Assembly: GCF_001999305.1 (NCBI RefSeq)
Contig: NZ_MLHQ01000025.1
Span: 50,864 to 114,863 of the forward strand
Origin: Rodentibacter myodis
Lineage (GTDB): Bacteria; Pseudomonadota; Gammaproteobacteria; Enterobacterales; Pasteurellaceae
Direction of reading: 5' to 3'
Length of the DNA: 64,000 bases
Below, piece after piece: positions 47,024 to 56,223 of the stretch. The position numbers and the translations under genes are program-made. Under the pieces are notes generated by a model. It ran no database searches, was not told the DNA's origin, and saw nothing but the letters and a program-made list of their open reading frames with translations. The stretch's first letter is position 1; each line of letters opens with the position of its first letter.

Positions 47024-48418
47024 ATGAGCACGAAAACTAAACGTAGAGGAATGAATCCTACAATTATGATGTTAGCAATAGCAGTGATTGCTATGTTAAT
47101 GACGTTTGTTTTACCTTCGGGAGAATATCAACGTGAAAACAAAACTGTTATACCTAATAGCTATCAAACCATGGAAAAAAATGTTTCAGCTATAGGGATA
47201 ATCAGTCAATCTTTGGTAAAAAAAGAACAGTATCAGGCGGCACCAGTAGGTGTCGGTGATATGTTACGCTCAATTTCCGAAGGAATTGCTAAGCAAAGTG
47301 GACTAATTTTCATGGTGTTGTTTATTGGAGGGATGTTCGGTGTGTTAAATAAAACTGGCGCCATTGAATCTGGACTAGAACGAACTTTGGGGCTAACCGC
47401 CGGAAATATTTATTTCCTGATTCCACTCATCATGATTATTTTTTCTATCGGTAGTACTTTTATGGGTTTAGCGAAGGAATACTTACTAGTTATACCAATG
47501 GTTATCGCTCTCACATCTCGTTTAGGATATAGTAATGTTTTAGGGCTAAGTATCGTGGCTATAGCAGTAAAAGTTGGTTACTTAGCATCAATTACCAACC
47601 CCTATGCGCTTTCTATTGCCCAACCTTTATTAGGTTTACCAATATTCAGTGGTTTAAGTTTACGTGTTTTAACTTATGTAATTATGATGACTATAGGGAT
47701 TTCTTTCGTACTCTGGAAAGCAAAGCAAGAAAATAAAACACATAATTTACAACATTATAATTTTGATACAACTCCTCTTTCCAGTCGACATAAAATCCTG
47801 TTGTTAACATTAGCTATTGGTGTAGCTGTGATGGTTTACGGTTCTAACATATGGAAGTGGAAAGCAAATGATTTATCAAGTTATTATCTCTTTTTAAGTA
47901 TAGTCTTTGCGACTATTGCCAGAATAAGTCCTAGTGATACTGCTGAAGCTTTTATAGGCGGTATGAAAAAAGTGATGATTGCGGCTATTTTAATCGGATT
48001 AGCTACAGCAGTTGAAATTATTTTAACTAAAGGAAAAATTTTGGATACGATTATTTATTATCTAGTAAGTTTTATTGGTATAGGCAATGCTTATTTATCT
48101 GCTTATAGTATGTTTTTTTCTCAATTATTGTTGGATATAGCAATACCATCTACATCGGGGCAAGCAGCTGTCACTATGCCGATAATGGGACCTGTAGGGC
48201 AATTATCGGGTGTTTCACCACAAACAACAGTCTTAGCCTTTTTAATGGGGAATGGTCTCACAAATATCATAACCCCAACATCAAGTGGGCTACTCATTTT
48301 CTTAGCTACAGCACAAATAAGCTGGAGTGATTGGGCTAAATTTGTTTGGCCTTTAATTATTCTTTTAACAATTGCGGCACTAGGACTAATAACTTTAGCC
48401 GTTTATATCGGTTACTAA
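47024..48418 (+). CDS. YfcC-family (DcuC-like) inner-membrane carrier
   Basis: A 464-residue membrane protein with 11-12 hydrophobic helices. Motifs such as FVLPSGEYQRE near the N-terminus, IFMVLFIGGMFGVLNKTGAIE, GLAKEYLLVIPMVIAL, and IPSTSGQAAVTMPIM with GNGLTNIITPTSSGLL identify the YfcC/DcuC-like family of amino acid or dicarboxylate carriers. Relatives include arginine/ornithine and peptide-linked transporters. It is followed 22 bases later by a CocE/NonD-type hydrolase, suggesting uptake or exchange of a compound that the hydrolase processes. The pair lacks any full uptake signal over 3.2 kb and differs in codon feel, so it is probably acquired. Confidence 0.85.
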   Translation: MSTKTKRRGMNPTIMMLAIAVIAMLMTFVLPSGEYQRENKTVIPNSYQTMEKNVSAIGIISQSLVKKEQYQAAPVGVGDMLRSISEGIAKQSGLIFMVLFIGGMFGVLNKTGAIESGLERTLGLTAGNIYFLIPLIMIIFSIGSTFMGLAKEYLLVIPMVIALTSRLGYSNVLGLSIVAIAVKVGYLASITNPYALSIAQPLLGLPIFSGLSLRVLTYVIMMTIGISFVLWKAKQENKTHNLQHYNFDTTPLSSRHKILLLTLAIGVAVMVYGSNIWKWKANDLSSYYLFLSIVFATIARISPSDTAEAFIGGMKKVMIAAILIGLATAVEIILTKGKILDTIIYYLVSFIGIGNAYLSAYSMFFSQLLLDIAIPSTSGQAAVTMPIMGPVGQLSGVSPQTTVLAFLMGNGLTNIITPTSSGLLIFLATAQISWSDWAKFVWPLIILLTIAALGLITLAVYIGY

Positions 48419-48440
48419 TTTGAGATCACAGGACAAAACA

Positions 48441-50273
48441 ATGTCATATACTTTACTCAGAGATATCATGATACCTATGCGAGACGGTATTTTCTTGGCT
48501 ACTGATATTTACCTCCCCAATCAATCTCTTTTAAAAAGTTGGCCCGTTGTGATTGAACGAACACCATATAACAAGTCAGCCCATTCCCGTTCAGAGATTC
48601 AACTGGATGGTAAAAAAATTTCCCGAGAGAAAATGGCTAAAGCTTTCACTCAAAGGGAAATGGTCGTTGTTTTTCAAGACTGCCGAGGGCGTTATAATTC
48701 GGAAGGAACCTTCACAAAATATATTAATGAGGGGGAAGACGGTTTTGATACCTACCGTTGGATTATGGCACAACCTTGGTGCAACGGTAATATAGGGAGT
48801 ATGGGGTTATCTTATGCTGCTCATACTCAATTAGCTGCCGCCTGTTTAAATCCAGAAGGATTAAAAACAATGGTATTGGATTCTGGCGGATTTTCAAATG
48901 CCTATCAGTGCGGTATTAGACAAGGTGGAGCATTTGAGCTTAAACAAGCAACTTGGGCATTTAGACAAGCGGCACAAAGCCCAATGGCTAAATCTGATCC
49001 ACTTATTGCCAGTGCAATTGCTCAGGAGAACATTCATCAATGGTTTGAACAAATGCCATGGAAGTCTGGTTGTTCTCCGATTCGTTATATTCCCGAATAT
49101 GAAGATTATTTATTACAACAATGGAGAAAAGGAGAGTTCGACGAATATTGGCAGCAATTAGGAATTTATGCAGAAAAGTGGTACAAAACTCTACCGGATA
49201 TTCCAGTTTTATTTATGTCTAGTTGGTATGATGCTTACGTTCCCTCTACGATTGCGAATTTCATGGCGTTTAGTAAGAAAGGCAGAAAAGCCCCTCAACG
49301 ATTAATTATGGGTCCTTGGCTGCATGGTGATCGTAATATAACATACAGTGGAGATGTCGAGTTCTCAAGTAAGGCTGCTTTTGATGGAAATATTGCCGAT
49401 AACTGGCTAGGCTATCGTTTGGATTGGTTTGAAAAATATTTGAAGTTGCCTGTTGATCAAAATGAAAAACACAATATTTCCTTTTTTATGATGGGGGGAG
49501 GTAATGGTAGGAAGGATAGCGAAGGCCGTATGCAACATGGAGGACAATGGATTCATTCAAATTCTTACCCATTTCCTAAAACCGAGACCCAGATATGGTT
49601 CTTGCAACATGATTTTGGCTTAAAACAAGTTCCATCTAAAGAAAAAATTCATATATTTCAATCTGATCCTAATAACCCGGTCCCAACGATAGGTGGGGCA
49701 ATTACATCTGGAAAACCTATTTTCTGGGGGGGAGCATTTGATCAGAGAGAATTACCCGGTTTTTACGGCTCGAAACAAAATAATATGCCGTTAAATGCAA
49801 GGAAAGATATTTTAAGTTACCAAAGTGATATTTTAGAACATGATCTTTGTTTAGCTGGAGAAGTAAAAATTCGTTTGTTTTTTGAAAGTGATGCGCCAGA
49901 TTGTGATTTTACTGCAAAATTAATTGATGTTTATCCTCCCAATGAAGATTACCCACAAGGATATGCAATGAATATTACTGATGGAATTATTCGTTGTCGC
50001 TATCGCAATTCTTGGACCACCCCTACTCTTCTAGAAACGGGAAAAATAGAGGAAGTGATAATTCGCCCTTTCGAGAGTTGTAATTTATTCAAGAAAGGCC
50101 ATCGTCTAAGAATTGACATTTCTGGCAGCAACTTTCCCCATTTTGACTGTAATCCAAATAGTGGAGAGCCTGAAGGTTATGCAAATATAAAGCGAATTGC
50201 AACAAATAAGATATATGTAGGCAAATTATATGCTTCCGCCTTAGAAATACAGGTTATCAAGATAAACACTTGA
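48441..50273 (+). CDS. CocE/NonD-family hydrolase (X-Pro dipeptidyl-peptidase-like)
   Basis: A 610-residue cytoplasmic alpha/beta hydrolase. The N-terminal S15/CocE catalytic domain shows MIPMRDGIFLATDIYLP, VVFQDCRGRYNSEG and the nucleophile elbow GSMGLSYAAHTQ. The acid and histidine are likely in SSWYDAY and MGPWLHGD. The C-terminal jelly-roll includes LRIDISGSNFPHFDCNPNSGE. Substrates in the family are acyl esters, beta-lactam side chains or X-Pro peptides; here an amide or ester brought in by the adjacent carrier is a reasonable guess. Start ATG 48441 behind AGGA; no signal peptide. A terminator follows. Confidence 0.88.
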   Translation: MSYTLLRDIMIPMRDGIFLATDIYLPNQSLLKSWPVVIERTPYNKSAHSRSEIQLDGKKISREKMAKAFTQREMVVVFQDCRGRYNSEGTFTKYINEGEDGFDTYRWIMAQPWCNGNIGSMGLSYAAHTQLAAACLNPEGLKTMVLDSGGFSNAYQCGIRQGGAFELKQATWAFRQAAQSPMAKSDPLIASAIAQENIHQWFEQMPWKSGCSPIRYIPEYEDYLLQQWRKGEFDEYWQQLGIYAEKWYKTLPDIPVLFMSSWYDAYVPSTIANFMAFSKKGRKAPQRLIMGPWLHGDRNITYSGDVEFSSKAAFDGNIADNWLGYRLDWFEKYLKLPVDQNEKHNISFFMMGGGNGRKDSEGRMQHGGQWIHSNSYPFPKTETQIWFLQHDFGLKQVPSKEKIHIFQSDPNNPVPTIGGAITSGKPIFWGGAFDQRELPGFYGSKQNNMPLNARKDILSYQSDILEHDLCLAGEVKIRLFFESDAPDCDFTAKLIDVYPPNEDYPQGYAMNITDGIIRCRYRNSWTTPTLLETGKIEEVIIRPFESCNLFKKGHRLRIDISGSNFPHFDCNPNSGEPEGYANIKRIATNKIYVGKLYASALEIQVIKINT

Positions 50274-50326
50274 AATTATCTTTTGTAAAATTTTATCTAA
50301 AATCCCACCGCACTTCTCTTGAAATC

Positions 50327-50369
50327 AACCCTATAATGGTGTTAAATCTGCACTCATTGTAGGGTTTTT
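50327..50369 (+). terminator. Terminator after the hydrolase gene
   Basis: AACCCTATAATG (50327-50338) pairs with CATTGTAGGGTT (50355-50366), one G-T pair, followed by TTT. Confidence 0.8.
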
Positions 50370-50396
50370 ATCAATCAATATTTTAGAAGAATTTTT

Positions 50397-51224
50397 ATGT
50401 GTCAATTACTCGGTATGAACTGCAATACCCCAACGGATATTGTCTTTTCTTTTGAAGGTTTTCGCCGCCGTGCCGGCTTAACGGATTGCCATTCCGATGG
50501 TTTTGGTATCGCTTTTTTTGAAGGACGTGGCGTGCGAATTTTTCGCGATAATCGGGCTGCCACCCTCTCTCCCATTGCGGATTGTGTAAAACAATACAAA
50601 ATCAAATCCCTCAATGTCATCGCACATATCCGCAAAGCCACACAAGGCGAAGTCAATATTGAAAACACCCATCCTTTTATTCGTGAAATTTGGGGAGAAA
50701 ACTGGGTTTTCGCCCACAACGGCAATTTAAAAGATTTGCCGGATATGTCTGAAAGTTTTTGCCAACCTATTGGTTCGACCGATTCTGAAGCGGCATTTTG
50801 CTATATGGCGGAACATTTAAAAAATCGTTTCCGTAAAAAACCGACCGAAACGCAAATTTTTAAGGCGATTCAAGAAATCACAAAAGAAATTGCGACTCAC
50901 GGCACCTTTAATTTTATCCTTTCCAACGGCGAATGGATGATCGCTCACTGCTCCACCAACTTACACTATCTAACCCGCAAGGCACCCTTTGGCAAAGCCC
51001 ATCGTATTGATGATGACGGTGTCATTGATTTTAATGATTATGCGAAAAAAGGCGATAAAGTCACCATTATCACCACATTTCCTCTCACCAAAGACGAGGC
51101 TTGGGCAAAAATGGAAAATGGTGGCTTTGTTTTCTTTAAAGAAGGTGACAAAGTGGCAGAAATTGTGGGTATCACAAAACAAATGGAAGACGATGGAACA
51201 CTTGGTTTACATAAAGTGGCATAG
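50397..51224 (+). CDS. yafJ: Class II glutamine amidotransferase YafJ
   Basis: A 275-residue Ntn-type amidotransferase domain protein. The nucleophile is Cys 2 (MCQLLGMNCNTPTDIVFSF), exposed by Met removal. HSDGFGIAFFEG, HIRKATQGEV and FAHNGNL form the glutamine-binding site. YafJ proteins are stand-alone glutaminase-like enzymes of uncertain acceptor. AGAAGAAT precedes the ATG. It lies between the acquired carrier-hydrolase pair and the IS remnant. Confidence 0.92.
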   Translation: MCQLLGMNCNTPTDIVFSFEGFRRRAGLTDCHSDGFGIAFFEGRGVRIFRDNRAATLSPIADCVKQYKIKSLNVIAHIRKATQGEVNIENTHPFIREIWGENWVFAHNGNLKDLPDMSESFCQPIGSTDSEAAFCYMAEHLKNRFRKKPTETQIFKAIQEITKEIATHGTFNFILSNGEWMIAHCSTNLHYLTRKAPFGKAHRIDDDGVIDFNDYAKKGDKVTIITTFPLTKDEAWAKMENGGFVFFKEGDKVAEIVGITKQMEDDGTLGLHKVA

Positions 51225-51351
51225 CTAGTTGATGATAAATTTCTAAAAAAGAGCGTCAGTCAATTTAACTGTAATGCAGCTCAGTTAATCCTCTTGACGA
51301 TCGAAAATGATCATTAAATCATCCGGTATCAACTTTGATACCGGATTATCT

Positions 51352-52151
51352 ATGGAACTCTCACAAGCCCTCAAAACAACTTTTCATTGTTCTTTACACT
51401 ATACCCTCAACAAACTCAGCTCCTTCCTTGATGATGAATTGGTCTCTCAAGCTCTAGAAGACAGTGGTATCGCAACAGTGAAAAAGCGTAGACTTCCCCT
51501 TGAATCGGCCATTTGGTCGGTCATTGGCATCGGGCTTTATCGCAAACAATCCTTGAGAAGTATCGTAAGCCAACTTGATTTAGTCCTCCCCGGTAAAAAA
51601 CAGGTGATAGCCTCCTAGTACTACTGTTCAAGCAGACAACGATTGAGGGCAGAAAGCCTAAAACGACTTTTTAAATTAGTTTCCCCTTACTTTTATCAAG
51701 GAGGTCAATCAACACGTCCTAAATGGCGTGGGCTGAATCTCTTTTCCGTAGACGGAGTGATTTTTAGAACAAACATTTGGACGCTCGAGACATATCGCAG
51801 ACAAAGGCTTTATCCTCAAGTAAAAGTGGTTTTGCCATATAGATGATTTAATGAGCCATCAGGTCATTAATAGCGATTAATGGTACAAACATCCTCAACA
51901 CAAAGCTATTGGCTTATTCCCTTACGAAAGGGGTAAAATACGATATCTTACGTGAATTAGGATTAGAAAAAACAGAAAAGGGTAAGCATTTTCAATGTAT
52001 TACCTCTCTTCTTGATAATACAACTTATCCGGCGAACGAAATTGTTTCAGTTTATCGACATCGCCGGGAAATTGAATTGGGTTACCGAGAAGTTAAGCAG
52101 TACCTATTGGCACAAGCTTATACATTAAGAAGTAAAAAGCAGTTTAGATGA
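51352..52151 (+). pseudogene. IS4-family transposase remnant
   Basis: Fragments of one IS4-type transposase. The N-terminal domain MELSQALKTTFHCSLHYTL...RRRLPLESAIWSVIGIGLYR is followed by a stop at 51616-51618. It resumes (RQRLRAESLKRLFKLV) and then shifts frame again before [20 protein letters not shown], the conserved YREK-like catalytic end. The core DDE part between them is mostly lost and the 3' end stops at 52151. No intact terminal inverted repeats could be paired. The element is dead. Confidence 0.85.
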
Positions 52152-52231
52152 GTTGGACATTATGAACTTTCTAATAAGAAAAAGTGAAACTCTCTGAGAG
52201 TCGTGAGAGAGAAAACGCTTAAATATCATAT

Positions 52232-52263
52232 AAAAAGAACCAGTCAGCGGGTTAACTGACTGG
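52232..52263 (-). terminator. Terminator after the TonB receptor gene
   Basis: CCAGTCAG (52240-52247) pairs with CTGACTGG (52256-52263); on the minus strand a TTCTTTTTA tail follows. Confidence 0.88.
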
Positions 52264-52298
52264 CATTACGGTTAAAATTGACCGCACTTTGAAAGAAA

Positions 52299-54281
52299 TT
52301 AGAATTTATATGAAGCCGAGAGTTTATAGTTACGACCCGGATCTAAATCAACCGCATTATAATACTGTGTGCTATGATCTTTATAAGCTTTATTAAAGAT
52401 ATTATCCACGCCAAAAGTCAATTCCAACCCTTTAACCTGAGTCGGACTCCAAGAAATATAGGCATTGCTTACCGCATAACCTTCTTTACGCGTACTTGTT
52501 GCCGCATTAGTATAAAAATCACGAACGTACATCGTATTCCAACCTAAATCAATTTGCGTTGACGGAATATAATAATTCAAGCCAAATACATATCGATCAC
52601 CCGAATCAGGGAAAGCAGTGTAATGATGATTGTCTTTTTGCTCACTTCTAGCACGCGCATAACTCACAGAAGTGGTTAAATTATTAATACGATATTTTGC
52701 AGAAGCTTCTACGCCATTTACCAAAACACGCCCTAAATTTTCATAGGTACTTTTACCGATCCCCTCGACACTTTGTGTGACATTATCATAATCCGTATGA
52801 AAATATTTTGCTGTAATAGAGAAGGTATCATCGCTACTCAACAAATTTTCTTTCGCATAATTAAAACCGAGTTCTTTATTATCCCCCTTGGTTGCCTCTA
52901 AGCTACCTTGATAACGCCCCGGTGAAACTAAGGTTAACTCGCCAAAACCCGGTCCACGGAATAATTCAGTATAGTTACCAAATAACACAAGGTTTTCACC
53001 AACAAAATATTTTAATCCTAGTGCTTTAGAGAAGCGGTTATAACTTTTGTTGAAACCAATAAAATCCGCTTTGTAGTGATCGTAACGAATTCCCGGCGTA
53101 ACAACAAAATCACCTAGTGCAATAGCATCTTCAAGGTAAACAGAAGTGTTATATGCTTTTTGTGTGTAGTCTGGTCGAATACCCGTTACCGCACCAGTTC
53201 TACGATTTGTATCAACGCCCCCAAATCGCATTGCCTTAGTTTGATAATATTCCCCACCAATTAACACATTATGATTTGTCTCCCCAAAATCAAAATTGGC
53301 ACGGTTCGATAAAGTACCGCCTAAGGTTCTCACTTTTGACTGCTTTCTTGTCATAGATGAATTTTCGGTTTCGGTATTATAGATATTGGCTTTCATATCA
53401 ATCAATCCATTATCTGTTGGTTTATAACCGTAAGAAAGCGTATAAGTTTTACGTTCAATCCCAGTATAAGCCCTACCATGATTTTTATTAATAAATCCCT
53501 TCTCCCCCGGTTGAGGCACATCCCCTAAACACATACCAAAATTCGCACGGAAACAACTTAATGCCGTATTATGATAGCGTTCTGCCGAGAATTTTACCCA
53601 TTGTTCAGGGCTAATATGATATGTCCCTTTGAAAAGATAATTTTGCAGATGTCCTTCGTTTTGATTTTTTAATCCATTGCCGTCTTTGCCATTTTCTTGG
53701 TGACGATAGTTAAAATAACCTAACAAATCTAAATCACGGACACGCCCGTAAAGCATTGCCGTACTTTGGTGAGAATTACCATTACTGCCCCAGCCATATT
53801 TGACTTTACCGCCAAAATTCTGCCCTTTTTCCAGCATATCTTCCGCATCTACGGTTTCAAATTTTACCGAACCGCCTAAAGATCCCGCAGCGGTTGTTAC
53901 CGAATTGGCACCCACATCAATATCAACCCGTTTTAAAATTTCAGGATCAATACCATAGTTACCGGAATGATGAAAAGAATATCCCTCCTGACGCGCACCA
54001 TCAATGCTGACGGTTAAATACTCTTCCGAAACGCCACGAATATTATAACGTTCCACAACAGAGCGACTACCGTTTACATTCACGCCCGGCACGCCACGCA
54101 AAACATCGGAGACTTTTGTGGCTTGGCGGACTTTTACCACACCTTTAGCCGCAACATTAGAAACTTGCGGTGAATAATTGTCACTCACTACATCAATAAC
54201 ATCCAACTGCTCTGCATTAGCTTGAACATTGAAGGTAACAAATACAGCAAGGGGAAGTAACGCAAACTTGGTTCTTTTCAT
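52299..54281 (-). CDS. TonB-dependent outer-membrane receptor, probably heme/iron
   Basis: A 660-residue receptor. The signal peptide ends at QANA, and the TonB box EQLDVIDVV follows. The plug domain has VSDVLRGVPGVNVNG and IRGVSEEYLTVSIDGARQ. The beta-barrel ends in the usual aromatic terminus (LSASYKF). The FRAP-like motif LFRGPGFGELTL suggests the heme/hemoglobin receptor group, and a disulfide-like pair CFRANFGMC lies in an outer loop. A Fur box overlaps its promoter, so it is iron-repressed. The exact ligand is not clear from sequence. Confidence 0.88.
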   Translation of the reverse strand: MKRTKFALLPLAVFVTFNVQANAEQLDVIDVVSDNYSPQVSNVAAKGVVKVRQATKVSDVLRGVPGVNVNGSRSVVERYNIRGVSEEYLTVSIDGARQEGYSFHHSGNYGIDPEILKRVDIDVGANSVTTAAGSLGGSVKFETVDAEDMLEKGQNFGGKVKYGWGSNGNSHQSTAMLYGRVRDLDLLGYFNYRHQENGKDGNGLKNQNEGHLQNYLFKGTYHISPEQWVKFSAERYHNTALSCFRANFGMCLGDVPQPGEKGFINKNHGRAYTGIERKTYTLSYGYKPTDNGLIDMKANIYNTETENSSMTRKQSKVRTLGGTLSNRANFDFGETNHNVLIGGEYYQTKAMRFGGVDTNRRTGAVTGIRPDYTQKAYNTSVYLEDAIALGDFVVTPGIRYDHYKADFIGFNKSYNRFSKALGLKYFVGENLVLFGNYTELFRGPGFGELTLVSPGRYQGSLEATKGDNKELGFNYAKENLLSSDDTFSITAKYFHTDYDNVTQSVEGIGKSTYENLGRVLVNGVEASAKYRINNLTTSVSYARARSEQKDNHHYTAFPDSGDRYVFGLNYYIPSTQIDLGWNTMYVRDFYTNAATSTRKEGYAVSNAYISWSPTQVKGLELTFGVDNIFNKAYKDHSTQYYNAVDLDPGRNYKLSASYKF

Positions 54282-54308
54282 TTTGTGATTCCTATAGGGC
54301 TAATTAAT

Positions 54309-54327
54309 TGATAATTATTATCATTTA
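54309..54327 (-). promoter_or_regulatory. Fur box upstream of the TonB receptor
   Basis: TGATAATTATTATCATTTA matches the 19-base Fur consensus GATAATGATAATCATTATC well, about 30 bases before the receptor ATG. Confidence 0.8.
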
Positions 54328-54440
54328 AACAGAGGGTTATTGTCAAGCCACCTTTTCAACATAAAAAAATAAAAAATCTGAATCATCAATCATTAACTTG
54401 CAATCTCAATAAATTTGCGTATTATGCCCCCTCATTTTTC

Positions 54441-54485
54441 AACTCGGGTTCCCTTACCCCGAATATCGACAAAATCAAAAAGGTA
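54441..54485 (+). promoter_or_regulatory. preQ1-I riboswitch upstream of yhhQ
   Basis: A short stem TCGGG/CCCGA (54444-54448 with 54458-54462) encloses the loop TTCCCTTAC. It is followed by an A-rich tail running into the AGGT ribosome site at 54481-54484. This is the compact H-type pseudoknot layout of preQ1-I aptamers, directly upstream of a queuosine-precursor transporter. Ligand binding would hide the ribosome site. Confidence 0.7.
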
Positions 54486-54489
54486 AAAT

Positions 54490-55191
54490 ATGACCATTCA
54501 TTACCCGATCTTTAACGATCAACAAAAACGCAATGCACTGATTTGGTTGAGTTTTTTCCATATTCTCATTATCGCTGCCAGTAATTATTTAGTACAAATT
54601 CCTTTTGAAATTAGCCTAAAATTGACCGCACTTGGTGCGGCTGACGATTTCTCATTTCATAGCACTTGGGGAACAATCACCTTTCCTTTTGTTTTCCTTG
54701 CCACCGATTTAACCGTACGGGTATTTGGGGCAAAAGAAGCCCGTTGGATCATTTTCATCGTAATGATCCCCGCATTAATCGTAAGCTATGTGATTTCTGT
54801 CTTATTTTTAGATGCTCAGTATCAGGGAATGGCGGCACTCGGTACCTTCGATTCCTTTGTTTTCCGCATTGCGATAGCGAGTTTCTTTGCTTATCTGATA
54901 GGGCAATTATTGGATGTCTTCGTGTTCAACCGTTTACGCCAGCTTAAAACTTGGTGGATCGCACCAAGCAGTTCAATGATCTTTGGATCAATGGCGGATA
55001 CGTTTGCATTCTTCAGTATCGCCTTCTACCAAAGCACCGATCCTTTTATGGCAGAACACTGGTTGCAACTTGGCTTTGTAGATTATCTATTCAAATTGTT
55101 GATTGGTATTTTATTATTTGTCCCGGCTTATGGTGTGGTATTAAATATTATTTTGCGTAAACTTCAAGCATTGAGCAGTCTCGAAAAGTAG
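54490..55191 (+). CDS. yhhQ: Queuosine-precursor transporter YhhQ (QPTR family)
   Basis: A 233-residue inner-membrane protein with about six helices, of the COG1738 family that imports preQ0 or preQ1. Motifs include GTITFPFVFLATDLTVRVFG, RIAIASFFAYLIGQLLDVFVF and SSMIFGSMADTFAFFSIAFY. An uptake signal is embedded in its coding sequence (LTALGAADD region). The preQ1 riboswitch in its leader supports the function and predicts repression when precursor is plentiful. Confidence 0.93.
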   Translation: MTIHYPIFNDQQKRNALIWLSFFHILIIAASNYLVQIPFEISLKLTALGAADDFSFHSTWGTITFPFVFLATDLTVRVFGAKEARWIIFIVMIPALIVSYVISVLFLDAQYQGMAALGTFDSFVFRIAIASFFAYLIGQLLDVFVFNRLRQLKTWWIAPSSSMIFGSMADTFAFFSIAFYQSTDPFMAEHWLQLGFVDYLFKLLIGILLFVPAYGVVLNIILRKLQALSSLEK

Positions 55192-55204
55192 AGTTAAATG
55201 CCTA

Positions 55205-55248
55205 AAAAGAGCGGTCAAAAATGCACGAGATTTTTTGACCGCTCTTTT
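55205..55248. terminator. Bidirectional terminator between yhhQ and rdgC
   Basis: A 16-bp perfect stem AAAAGAGCGGTCAAAA/TTTTGACCGCTCTTTT with a 12-base loop. The arms are uptake signals with the variant core GAGCGGTCA. Confidence 0.92.
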
Positions 55249-55250
55249 CA

Positions 55251-56159
55251 TCATAACCTCACTTTTTCTCCACCAAATTCATCCAATAAATTTTCCGTTA
55301 ATTTCGCAAGAATACCGGTCATCAATACAAAATCCGCATCAAAACGCTGAGCAAAATCTTCTTTTAAAATATCATCATTTTTTTCACGTACGGCATCGGC
55401 AAACTTTAAGCGTTTCAGGGTGCAATCTTCGTTGAAGACAAAAGTCAGCGTATCTTCCCACTCCAAAGCTAATTTACTCACCACTTTTTTACCCTCTTGC
55501 AACAATGCAAGAATTTCTTCATTTTCTAACGGTTGTTTTTTACAACGAATCACACTGTCTTCTTGGCTGCCACGCAACTCTGCTTCTTCTAAGGCGACTA
55601 ACCAATGTGGCAGGCTGTCTTGCGTGATCCAATTGGTTAAAATCGTGCTGGGTTCGTTGGTAAAAGCAAGGGGAACAACCGGCAATGAGCCTAATGATTT
55701 ACGCAATAATGCCAATGAATCTTCCGCCCGTTTACTTGATGCGGCGTCCACGTGAATCAGGTTATTTTCCGTGTCGATCCATAACGCCGTATGTTGATTT
55801 TTACTGAAAGCACGTGGCAATAAATTCATCACTACATCATCTTTTAAGGTTTGTTTTTCCGTTTTTTTCAGTTTACGGTTTTCCTTTTGTTCCAGACTTT
55901 CAATGCGTTCATCCAATTCCCGTTTCACTACCGTTGCCGGTAGCATTTTTTCTTCCTTTTTCGCCATTAATAAAATCTGTTTGCCTACGGAAAAATACAG
56001 TAAATCCGAACCACGCAATGGTGATGTCCAACCAAACTTACTTTGATCTTGCGCGCCACAAGGGTGAAATCGGCAATCTTCAAGTTGGGTTTGAAGCACG
56101 CCCAAATTCCATTCCAAGGGCTTGGTGATTCTATAAGTCATTAAATTTTTAAACCACAT
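55251..56159 (-). CDS. rdgC: Recombination-associated protein RdgC
   Basis: A 302-residue nucleoid protein that forms a ring around DNA and restrains RecA. It begins MWFKNLMTYRITKPLEWNLGVLQTQLED and includes GWTSPLRG and the conserved C-terminal QRFDADFVLMTGILAKL. Length matches E. coli RdgC. It converges with yhhQ on a shared terminator and diverges from proC. Confidence 0.96.
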   Translation of the reverse strand: MWFKNLMTYRITKPLEWNLGVLQTQLEDCRFHPCGAQDQSKFGWTSPLRGSDLLYFSVGKQILLMAKKEEKMLPATVVKRELDERIESLEQKENRKLKKTEKQTLKDDVVMNLLPRAFSKNQHTALWIDTENNLIHVDAASSKRAEDSLALLRKSLGSLPVVPLAFTNEPSTILTNWITQDSLPHWLVALEEAELRGSQEDSVIRCKKQPLENEEILALLQEGKKVVSKLALEWEDTLTFVFNEDCTLKRLKFADAVREKNDDILKEDFAQRFDADFVLMTGILAKLTENLLDEFGGEKVRL

Positions 56160-56223
56160 CGTACACTTCCTTCATAATCGGGTAAAATAGTCTGCATTGT
56201 AGCCCATAAACTCACAGGAAAAA

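Noticed and set aside
52240..52263. Inverted repeat considered as a terminal repeat of the IS4 remnant
   Set aside because: It is a self-contained hairpin followed by a T-run on the minus strand, matching a terminator for the receptor gene; no partner repeat was found at the other IS end.
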